A DNA stretch of 60,000 nt from positions 37,251,187-37,311,186 of the forward strand of contig NC_088301.1 in NCBI RefSeq assembly GCF_032854445.1, in the 5' to 3' direction. The position numbers and the translations under genes are program-made. The DNA comes from Liolophura sinensis (taxonomy: Eukaryota; Mollusca; Polyplacophora; Chitonida; Chitonidae). Below, piece after piece: positions 11,401 through 23,600 of this stretch. Within the stretch, counting starts at the first letter, position 1; each line of letters opens with the position of its first letter. Below the pieces are notes generated by a model. It did not search any database. It was not told the DNA's origin and saw only the letters and a list, made by a program, of their open reading frames with translations.

Positions 11401-14400
11401 ACATTGACCAAATTATATTTATTTGAATGCTTCTTGATATTTGCAAAGATTATTTTAATTTGAACAAGACTTGCTGATTTATATTCTTCTGTAGTACTAG
11501 TACTCTGAATCATAGAAATTTGAACAGGACAGCTTAGTGTCAGCAGAATTCTAAACCTATTGGAAAGTCATATGAATAATATCATTATAATAATTTTAAT
11601 TAAAGTGAACAGGAAAAAGAGTTTTTTCAAAGATTAGAGGTTATATTTGAAATTATGATATGTAAGTTATAAAATAAATCCTGGCTGGAACCCCGATAAT
11701 GTAATCTAGATGGGGTTTGTTTTGCATGCCCAGTGAACTGTATGTTGATTTTAAATTAGATACACTTTAACCACATACAGAAAAAACTGTCAGGACACAG
11801 CAATATTATCCAGTTCCTAGCGGCAGCATCCATAGGGAAGGATGAGTCAGGACATGGACAGGCAGAATATTTGATACTCACAGAACTGTGTTCAGGTTGG
11901 TCCATGTCCAAGTACAGTACACAAAGACATGTGATCTGTGCATTGTGATTTAATTATCAGTTGATACATTGATTACATAATTCCCAAAATAAGGAGCCTT
12001 AAAAGATGGTGAGTACAAGGAATGTAGTTTATTAGCTGATGTATGTGTATAATATTTAAACTTGCAAAATGAAGTGACTGCTCCGGTGGCATTGTGGTTA
12101 GAGCGTTGCCTTGAAGTTGGGAAACCCCCAGGATCAAACCCAGATCGGGTCATACCAAGGAATTGAAATGTGGCACTTTCTGCTTCCTCGCTTGGCGTTC
12201 AGCACTGAGAGGTTAGAGTTAGGAAACATAACTTGTTAGCCTGATGTCAGTGTAATGTGACTGGGTGGGGAGTCATTTCTGGTGTCTTTGGCATGATGCT
12301 TCAGCGACGACAGCACTTTGACGGCATTGACTCACCCTGCCACAAGACGACACAGTGTATGTACACACATCTAATGATTTCTTGTTGTTGTATGACCGAG
12401 TAGTTTGTAGTATGACTGAAGTACTAAATTAAACCCCAAGCATACATATTCAAAATGAAATGCTACATGTACATGTAAGTACCTTTACGAGGTGAAGAAA
12501 ACTTATCAGTTAAATGTATCCTTAGGTTTGGAAAAGTATTTCTGTATTAGATGTGACTGTGTATGATGTTGTTCCAGGTGTCTTCATGCATTCTATCTCT
12601 TGTATATTTGAGAAAACCAAAACAGTTTATTCATGCAACCTATATTGCATTGATATTGATATATATGCGGTAACTCAGAAGTCAGTTTCCTTTAGTGTAA
12701 ATTACACCGGTAATATACAGTGGGAAATAAATGTGTACGATGTACAATTTTCAGGTGAATTAGTGTCAGTTCTGAACAGTCTAGAAAGACCTCTACCATG
12801 TGATAAGGTGCTGCAGGTGTTCTTCCAGACATGTCGAGCTGTTCAGCACATGCATCGACAAACACCACCCATAATACACAGGGATTTAAAGGTAAATGCT
12901 GTGCTCCTTTTGTTTTATTGTAAACGATTTAGCCATTTTTTGTCTCTTTGTCTGTAAGCTGTCACAAATTAATACACACATTAAATTTGTAGGACATCAA
13001 AAAAGTGAATTGTGGAAGAAAACTTATTGTAAACATTTCAAGATGTACTTGAGAATACTGATAATTGCATTGTTTCAGATTGAGAACTTGTTGCTGAGCA
13101 GTAAAGGGGTGATAAAACTGTGTGATTTTGGCAGTGCCACAACCAAAGTACAAGAGCCTGACCACAACTGGTCAGCTATCAAAAGGAGTTTGGTGGAAGA
13201 TGAGGTAAGCTGTTAAAATATGTACATCTGAGACTATGTTAAGTCATGAATAATATAAATATAGAAGAAAAGTCAAGCTCGTATTTTTTTTCTATCCACA
13301 TATCTGATATGTATGTATATTGGACACAAAAGCAGAATACAACTAAATGTACATGTAAAGCTGACAACAGGTGTGATCAAAACAGTAGATTTATCTAGAC
13401 TGCCTACTGTCACTGTCATGCAATCAGCATCATTAAATGAATTTCAAGTTTCGAGGTTATATCATCATAGTGACATCCTTTTGCTCTGTCACACCATTGG
13501 ATGATGACCGACAAGGGCAAATCAGTGCATTTTAAAATATTGGCATTACCACCAGATGTCATTAATGTATAGAATTACCTAAAAAATATAGTAAACAAAA
13601 TATTGCACTGTATCAGAATCTTCAGTTATGGACAATATACTGTTCTGATTGTCACAGCACAAAGGGACATCACCATGATGTCATAACATGAATCTTGAAC
13701 CTCTTGTAAACTGATGGATGTCGCTGTAAGTATTTTATATCTTTTATATTCCCAGATTGCGAGAAATACAACACCCATGTACAGGGCACCAGAAATGTTA
13801 GACCTTTATCTTAACTACCCAATAAACCAAGCTGGAGATATCTGGGTAAGACTTTGCTCAACCAAAGTTCATATTATGATGATTATCTATTAAAAATTGT
13901 AAGGTTAATATTTAACTGATTGTGTAAGTAATTGTCAAATACATGAAACATTGAATTGGTTTTACACATTTACATGGAACTGCAGATGATAAATAATCAA
14001 GATTCAAGGCAGTGTTTGTGTATGTTTCACATTTCAGGCATTGGGTTGTGTACTATACAAATTGTGTTTTAATGAACACCCGTTTGAAGACTCTGCCAAA
14101 CTGAGGATTATCAATGCTAACTACACAATTCCTGAAAATGACACAGAGTATACAGTATTCCATGATATGCTGAGTGAGTGTGTTATAATAAACCTAATGT
14201 TGCACATTGCCTAATCACAATGTTGAACTCAGTGATTTCGCTGTAAATTTGCATCTCTGACTATATTTATGTGCGAAAGTCTACTTTACCCTTAATTTTT
14301 TTTGCCAACATAAACTGTGGAAAAATATGTGCAACAAAGCTTGATATTATGACAATGTGTTAATATTACATGTCCCTTTACATGTATGTATGCATTCTTG

Positions 14401-14685
14401 GTTTAGCCAAAGAAAATTTTCCTTTCATTCTTGACATTCAGAAGAAGCTTCTGTATTACCGATCAGTAACAATCGTCTGAAGCATGTGTAGTCAAGTAAT
14501 ACGTCTTATCTTTTTCTTTTTTCTGAATCTATCAACAGGGGGCATGTTCTTAGTGGATCCTCGTGAGAGACCAACTGTAAATGACCTTCTGGAGCGGCTT
14601 CAGGAGATAGCTGCTGCCAGAAATGTAAACTTGAAAGAGCCTTTGGACTTTGGTCAGAACATGGGTGCTCCTGCACCAGCTCAGT
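8477..14685 (+). CDS. GAK: GAK exons 1-9: serine/threonine kinase domain (NAK family)
   Basis: Residues 1-334. The glycine-rich loop is AEGGFAFVF, split by intron 1. The catalytic lysine is K64 in EYALK, the loop is HRDLKIENLL with D166 and N171, and the metal-binding motif is CDFG with D184. The activation segment is followed by [12 protein letters not shown], then [12 protein letters not shown]. The domain ends [16 protein letters not shown]. All catalytic residues are present, so an active kinase is expected. The frequent [10 protein letters not shown] sequence after the domain is typical of GAK. Intron 1 (8607-10936) splits the glycine loop. Confidence 0.95.
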
Positions 14686-17600
14686 GTAAGAATGCCTGGA
14701 AATACTTAACAAGCATGGCATGCATACATTTCTAAAAGAGACCACAGGAGATATTCCTTTAAGTTATAGCCAACAAGAGTTTTCTTTCCTGACAGACAGT
14801 AATCCAATGAAAAAAATTTTAATGGGTTTTTGAAGTATTTGGTTGAAGTGCTTGAAGCTTTGGTAATAGGGCTGCTCAAAATACTGTAGTTTTTAAACTC
14901 CAGTGTTGGTAGAATGTGTTTTGAGTTCTGAGATGATCAAGCTTTCTTTCTTGTGAACAGCCCCAGAAGGTTACAGAGCCAGCCCTGAGAGACGCCCCCC
15001 TCCACAGTATGGAGGCTCACCCAATCACAGGCCAGAATCTGTTGACCCGCAGGGCTCAGGGTCGACTGCCAGTGCACTCTTCAGTTCTCTGAAGGGCGGA
15101 GCAGGAAGTATCATGAAGAACATCAGAGACGCTTCTAGCAAAGTCATGGAAACCGTGCATGCGTAAGTATAACATTTGGTCCATTTTGATATTATGTATT
15201 CCAGGCCCCCGTTTCATGAAGTGCACTTTAGCTAAGTAAGCCTTTAACTGCATGTACCATCACAACATATGTTGTAGAGATATGTAGTGCACTTAGCTAA
15301 GGGCTACTTAACACTGTCGACATTGAAAAAGGGCCAGGAGCCAGTTTTATGAAATTCACTTTAGCTGAGTTAGTCCGTAACTACCATGACGGCGTATGTT
15401 GTAGAGGTATAAAGTGCATTCTAAGTATGCTTCATGAAACCAGGTCGGGGCCTCCGCGGCTCAGTTGGTTAGCATGCTAGCCTCTCACCAATGCGGTCGC
15501 TGTGAGTTCAAGTCCAACTCATGCTGGCTTCCTCTCTGGCCGTACGTGGGAAGGTTTGTCAGCAACCTGCGGATGGTCGTGGGTTCCCCCGGGCTGTGCC
15601 CGGTTTCCACCCACCATAATGCTGGCCGCCGTCGTATAAGTGAAATATTGTTGAGTACGGCATAAAACACCAATCAAATAAATAAATAAATGAAACCAGG
15701 TCCTCGTTCACTGAGTTATGGTAGTGGTATGTCAGTTGAGACAAAACTTTATTTTGGAGGAGTTTTATTTTTTGGCTGAAAAGTTGTACATTACCCCATC
15801 TGATAAGTTAGTTAAATGCTATTCTAATGAAAAAGGGTATATTTTGTAATTGCTTATTCTCATGTTTTCTTCATATAATTTTCAGCACGATGAACAAATC
15901 AGACTTGGACATTTCCTACATCACATCCAGGCTATCAGGTATGTCACCTTCTTGTGAAGCATTAGCATTTTCAAAGCTAATCTGATCCACAAACTAAGGA
16001 AATTTACTCCATTGGTTTCTATGATATGAAATGTCAAGGCCCTTATTACTCCTGTGATGTAGATATACTTACCAAAAGAGCTATGTGGTGGACACTAACT
16101 TTCTTGATTTATTTATTTCATTGTTGCTTTATGCTGGCAGACCTTTTCATGTACAACTGATGAGAAGAATAAATCATTAATCATGCTGATCAGTTTGAGG
16201 GAGCTCCATCACTATGAGACAAATCCTCATCAGTCAGTAATTGATAATCTTATACCCTTATATAACACTGGCAACTAAAGCTTCCTGACTCAACAGTAAT
16301 GGTCGTAGTGTATAAGTGTATGTAGTTGGACAGCTATAGTAAATCATTGGCTCTAAATCCTTAAGTGATCCTTGTGTTGTTTATAGTTATGTCATACCCT
16401 GCTGAGGGCGTAGAGTCAGCCTACAGAAACCACATAGATGACGTCCGTGCATTCCTCGAGACCAGGCATCGCAACTGTTATGCTGTCTATAACTTATCTC
16501 AGAGGTCCTACAGAAATCAGAAATTTGAAAATAGGGTAAGTTGCATTCCCATATGTGGAAATCTAGCAATCTTTGTACATGTACTTGATTTTAAAAATAG
16601 GATTCATAGGTTTTGGACATGGCATACATGTGTTCCCAGGAATTTATATGCAGTGTACAAATGGTTATACTACAGACTATTTTACCTATGGTCACTCATT
16701 GAAAGGATGAACATTTCTCTTGTAAAATGTGTTGCTGATGTCATATTACTTTCGTTTCAGGTATCAGAGTGTGGATGGCCACCCAAAAAGGCACCAACTC
16801 TGGCTAGTCTGGTTGCCATATGTAAAAATATGCACCTCTGGTTACGGCAGTCTCCAAAAAATATATGTGTAGTTCACTGCTTAGTAAGTAAATTTACTTA
16901 TGTCTTATTATGCACTTTGCTTGTTCATCTGAGAAACTAATGTATGCATGTGGTCAAAACTAAATGTAGTTAGTAAGAAAGTTTCTTATCCATGTACATG
17001 GCAAGGTGTGCTAAAATTCCATGTTCTGTACATGTATATAGGTTATCTTTGACCTCTGAATTTGACCATTATTTTATTAGTTTCTGCTTTTCAATAAGAA
17101 CTTATTTGTCTTTGTAGGATGGCAAGGCTGTATCAGGCACAGTTGTTTGTGCATTCCTGGTGTATTGTCGACTGTTTGACTCTTGTCTGACAGCTCAGCA
17201 CATGTTCACAGCAAGACGCTGTACTCCTGGCTTGTCACCAGCACAGAAACGGTGAGAACTAGCAACAATCTACAGAGGAACTTTTTTTTGGTCAGTGAAA
17301 TAGATTAATCTCGTCATGTAGTTGTTTACAAAGCTTCTAATGTAATTGTTTTACTTCTCACTGGGCATTTCAGTGACATGTTTCTGTGATATACCTTGGT
17401 ATGTTTATATGAGTTGTGAAAATAAAAGTCTGCATTGTATCATTAATGGGGATGTAGTAACTGCATTATGTCTCAGGTGTGTTTTGTTGTTCTTTTTTTC
17501 AGATATGTGGAGTATGTCAGTCAGATGGTTGGGGACAACCCTCGTCTTCCTCATCACAAACCAGTTAGGCTTGTCTCCCTCACAATGACTCCAATACCAC

Positions 17601-20600
17601 TTTTCAACAAAATGAGGTAAGAGTGTAGTTGACAGTTGAAAGTATTGCTGACAGTTTAGTGTGGAATTGGTTTAAATTAATGAATGATGTATGAAAACAT
17701 ACACTATATCTTTTAAGTGTTGATATTTTTTAGTTTTGAGTTAAAATTAAAAGGATGTGATGCACGTTTCGTGTAGATAGTGGTTGCCAAATAGTTTTCT
17801 TTCCACGATTTGGTGAACATGGGATTAGAAACTTCTTTAGAGAACTTTTTTTCCTGATGTTGCTCAACTACCACTTTACCTTCAGGAATGGATGCAGGCC
17901 ATTTGTAGAGGTGTTCATTGGGGAAGACCGGATCCTCACAACATCACAAGAATATGACCGCATGAAGTATGTATATGTACTACATGTATGTAGTTTGAAC
18001 TGAAAATTGGAAATTTTTTTAGAAGTTAAGGACTATTACGAGATTAACAGCTAAGTGTTATATCAAGTTCATCCTGAACTCTTATAGATGCAAATGGAAG
18101 ATTTTCAAATTGTTAAAAAAACTGGTCACATTAAAAATATTTCTGGGTACAGACAATTTATTCTTGGGTATAAGGTATTTTGGTTACATGGTCTTGTGTT
18201 ATTGATTCTACTAGAAGAACTCTACTAGAAGTGTTATACCTAATATCATGTGTAAAGTAAATCATATGTGTAGATGTTGTAATGTCTTACTTGTCTTGCA
18301 TGAGCAATATAAGACTGCCCTCTGTTAAAATAATGTGCAAGTGTAAGTTATAAATAGCTGACATGTTTCAACAGTTTGTTTTTGTTTGTTTGCAGAGGCT
18401 TTACAATAGAGGATGGTAGAGCCATTATACCACTGAACATAGCTGCTGTAGGAGATACCACCATCGTTGTTTACCATGCACGCTCCACATTTGGTGGGAA
18501 GGTGCAGGGAAAGGTACTGTAGCCGATTCCATCATTTTAAAGCGTAATTAGCTAAAACTTAATTTTTAGTGTGTCAATTTTTAAATTTTGATGTATTTGT
18601 CTAAATGTAACACTTATGAGGTGGTTAAAATTTAATTTTAAGGGTCCCCAAATAAGTTTTAAAATCATATTTTGAAATTGTATGTGAGTCAAAAATACAC
18701 GGAGATACACTGACAGTGCTGCCTAATTTCTAACAGTAATCAAGTGGGACCAACTGAATTTCTGGCTAACGTAATGTTCTTAAATGACCTGGGTAGCAAG
18801 TATGGACTAGACATTACGCTATGGTTTATGGTGTATTTAAGTTAAGAAGAATATAATCCCCACTTTTGTTTTTGTTAAAGTGACTGTGCCTGATCATTAC
18901 TTCAGTAATCAAGAATGTTATTAAATCCATCCCTGACTTATTGAGTGGTGAAATTAATTCTTATATGTCTTTTTTCAGATTACCTCCATGAAGATGTTTC
19001 AGATCCAGTTTCATTCTGGCATGATCAGTCCTGACTCAACAAAGGTTAAATTCACCATGTAAGTACATTACTTTTGTACACAAAGGTAAAATATCAGAAT
19101 TTACTTCATTTTTGTTTTTAAATGTTACTTCTAAATTCTTAGGATAGCATTTGTTTATATTCAGATGTTGTATAAGAGATAATAATTTACCATTGTCCAG
19201 CATTTATATGGCTATGATAGCTATTGTTAGCCAGGGAGTCTTGGGATAACTTTAATGCTTTGGAATGGTTTGAAATGTATATACTGAACCAAAATTTCAT
19301 CCATAGCTGATTTTCTCATTTTGAATATATATATGTATCTTATATAAGGTGTTTTGACAGTAGGTTGGAAGGTAGGGTAAAAATGTGGGTTTCAACACAA
19401 AAAATAATATTTTATGACCTTTATTTGTGTGAAAAAATGCAATTAAATGACAAAAAAAAAGCCAAATACAGTGTATATAATGGGTACATGGATGTATGTG
19501 GTACTTTTATACTCACTCATACAACTCATTCCTCAGGTATGACTTAGACCAGTTGGACACCCAAGACAAATACCCTGACCTATTCAATGTGATGTTAGAA
19601 GTCCAGGTCTCACCAAAGGACCGGCCCAAAACAGAACCTAGTTCTGCCTGGGATAGTCTGAATAATGAGAAACGAAGTCCCAAAATACTCTTTTCAAATA
19701 GGGAGGAGCTTCACAACACAATAGCTGAGTTTGGTAGGTCATAGTCTTGTATTAAGTAAAAAGCTCACAGTGAAAACTGAGTTTGATATGTTCTAGTATA
19801 GATGTATCGACCTAACAAGGGACAATAGATTGAAGGTCATAATATCAAAGAGCCTAATATGTTGTACCACACAGCTTAAAAGTATCAAAGCGGCCTTACC
19901 AGTATTAATTCACGAAAAGTGGTTGTTAGTTAATGCTCCCTAATATGATGAATTTGTTATACAAGAGTATTGCATTGATATATGTCTTGATATTTTGAGA
20001 CAAGATGAAGGTTTAGCTTATTAGCAAAATGCTGAGGCAGGCTGTCAGAGATGAATATTTCCACTCACCTTGCAGAATTCAACATTAATCCCTCAAAGTA
20101 CACTGTAATATTGTGGTGTAAATATTAATTACAGGTGTTCCAGAGAAGGTAAAGCTCAGTCTGAGTCGCACTCCTAGTCAGAATTCGGACGACCAGTTCC
20201 CAGATACACCACAGGATTCTCCTCAACGGTCAGCAAACAAACCTGACCGACCCAAGCCTCCTCGACCTGCACCGCCAGCCGATAAAGGCAAACCTGAACG
20301 AGCCAGCAGGTCTACTTTCTTCACCACTTTAGACTGGCAGGAGGAGGGTGCACAACAGCCCACCACAGATCAGTATTCAGAAGAGGAGGCAGAGTGTCTG
20401 TTTGACAATGAGAACAGAGGACCTGTGGATTCCGATGATGATTTTGAAGCAGGATTTGCCTCTTTTTCTACCGAGCGTGGCAAGACTAATGGTGAACACT
20501 CTGGCTCTAACCAGGCTCAACAGAACGATGTGAACTTACTTGACACTGGCACTTTCACAAACAATGACACAAACGGGGCTCCCAGTCAAGAAATGGATGC

Positions 20601-23600
20601 AGATTTGCTGAACTGGTCAAGCAGTGCATCCAATAATCTTGCAGACAAAGTCGATCTGCTGGACATAGGTAAAGACCCATCCAACTTTGACATTCTCTCT
20701 GGAGACCTACACACCAACACTACAACAACAACACAACAAGGCAACTCGAATACTGGTGACCTGTTTGGCAACGCTTTTGATCCTTTCCAGCAAGCCAGTT
20801 CTAAGCCACCCCCTAAAAACAAAGTGCAGCCCCCACAGGCTTCAAAGTCTGGACCAAAATTTGATGCTTTTGATCCATTCAGTAACTTATCCTCGCAAGG
20901 AACGTCTTCAGGGAAATCAGCCCCAGCCAAAGATGATGATTTTCTGAACTTTATGGACAGCCACACTGATGTAACTCCGGGTACATCGATGAAATCTGGC
21001 ATCAAAGACGATGGTATTGACCTGATGGGAGGATGGGACACCTCGTCTCTTAAGCCTCCACCTGCTGGCTCATCTGCCAACATCCCAAGGAACTTGAGCT
21101 CCCCAAATCTGAAGACCAAATTGTCGTCCAACCAACAAGGATTGAAGCCACAGACAGGAAATCTAGGCTCCTCCAATACCGGGTCTGCCAATAACCTTCT
21201 ATCTGATCCACTTGGGGATTTAGGTAAATATAGTCATACTTTAGTAACATACATCCTAATGTTTAATGCGAAGTGGGTGGTGATCTGGGAGTTAAAGAGG
21301 CTTGCCTTTCAGTCGTGGGCACACACGATGTGGGTTTTAAACCCACCTCACTACTCAATGCTTGTATCAAACCTTAATAACAGTAAGCTGTCAAGAGTGC
21401 TGCTGTGGCTGTTTGCTTGTAATGTTTGTTGAAGACCACTTTTCTCCTACCAATATTATTTCATATCTGAAGGTCATACGTAACCTCCTGAAGGTCATAC
21501 TTAACTTCCTGAAGGTCAGTGGTTTTTCCCTTGGTACTCAAGTTTCCTCATCACATAAAACTGACCACCATGATTTAATTGAAAAATTTTGCAGTATGGC
21601 TTTAAACCAACAATGAAATAATGGTAAATTTTGCCTAGGTATTATTAAGTGATAACTCAGCATTAGACTTTTGCATTACTGAGGTTGACATGTTACATTA
21701 TTTTTTTTTCCATACCTATTTGTAGGAAACCTGGGCTTGAAAGGAAGCAGTAGTTTTGGTAGTTTATCTACGGGCAAGCCTGGTACCTCTACTACACAGA
21801 CGCGCCCCTCTGCTAATGCTACCGCATTTGGTGCCACGTCACGGCCTTCTAGTCAAGCCTCAGCATCCCAGTCCCGCCCCTCTGCCCCGTTCTCATCACA
21901 ACAGACAGATGGCTTCAAACCACAGGTGTTCACACAGCCAAACTATTCCAGCGTGATAGGAGACAGGTCTGAGCGTGGGACCAGAAAACATTTTGGTAAG
22001 AGATTTTGGTATCTTACCAACCTGGCCGTAAGCATTTTTTTTTTTTTTAATATCACATTATTACATTAAAGCTTGTTCACATTAAAGTCTGGAACCATTT
22101 TTTATGAACATCCACATACTATGTGTGCTTTCACTTACGTTCAACATACATTGAGAGCATGTAAAATAGAAGATTATCCACGTGAGCATTATTTTATGAT
22201 AGATACTTTAAAGAGAGCAGCAGCTGATAAAGACTCTTGATTGGTTATACTGTTTGTCTGGTCCTTTTTAGGCCCAAAGCCTAAAGTGTCAGAAGATGCT
22301 TTCGAAGATCTTCTAGGATCTACTAAGTTCACAGGAAAGAAATCCAACGAACCAAAGACAATAGGTGCCATGAGGAAAGCTGACATATGTCAGGACATGG
22401 ATCCAGACAAACTCAAGGTAAATCTACATTTTCTATCCTTCCCTATTTCCTCATCTATCTGTGTGAATTAGCAACTAACTTTTTACTTAACTGGTTATGC
22501 AAATTGATGCCTGGATTCTGCTTAGTAAAAGATTATCCTAGCCAGGATTCGTAGTTACACCACACACAGATAGCTATCCATTAAGCAGTCAGCCTTCTGC
22601 TAGTGATGTTTAGTCAAGCAAAATAACTTGTTCACTAAAACTTGCATTTGGTTTTCTGAAATCAACCCATTTGCTTGAGACTGGAAAATCTTTATTTGTT
22701 TGATCAGCTTAGAAAATTCTGGATGAAACTTACCATAAAGCTTGCCTATCATCTAAGCTTGTGCATGCTTAAGTTTAATGGCATTCAGGTAATATTTTTC
22801 GCAATTACCCTCACTTAGGACTTAGCGTAACAGTGCTTTTCCATGTACATAGATTATGTCCATGCATCTCATCCCAAACTACTGCGCTTATTTTGATGAA
22901 ACTAACCATACATCCTGTCTATTCTCTGAACCTGTGCATGCTTAAGTTTAATGGCAATTTTCATAATTAAACCCATGTAGGACATTTAGGCCCATGAAAC
23001 AGTGCACATGAAGCTAAACTAAGCATTATGACCTCCTGTCATTTCTTTTAAGGTACATGTATTCTTAGTTTTCTTTTTTCTTGTTTTTGGAACTGTTATG
23101 GGATGACGGGGGGTATTTCAGACATCCAGATTCTAATTTTTTTTTAGGTGCACAGGAAACTTTTTTAGGTACACCAGTAACTTTTGTTAGGCTTGCCTGT
23201 GGTGTGATAATTAGCAATACTGTGAAGATTGACAAATGTAAAAGAAGTATGAAATGCATAAATTGTATTTTATCCTCACAAATACAGGCATATAATTCTA
23301 GCAGAGAGGGTGCTGGTGTATAAAAGCCACAAAAGTGATATGTTTCATTTAAGTTCATCCCAGTTGGGCACTGTACAGGTGAAAATCAGTATAAATCACA
23401 TTTATTTGTATCAAAAATTAAAACGTACCTTGTTTCAAAATATATTAGAACCGTAAGCAGACATGTTGATGCCCACCCATTTGTAGCACTTAACAGCACA
23501 ATACTTATTTGTTAAACATGTTTGATGCCATAACTACATCAGGGATCAAGTTGCATGTAGTTAATAGACTGCTCAGGTATGCTCAAGTACATTTATCACA

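Noticed and set aside
12061-12150. A genuine tRNA gene at the SINE B head
   Set aside because: A- and B-like boxes are present, but no proper acceptor stem is apparent and the sequence runs directly into a SINE body flanked by target duplications.
20586-21191. 201-codon minus-strand open frame inside GAK exon 20
   Set aside because: It is the antisense shadow of a long, verified coding exon; no splice context or protein resemblance.
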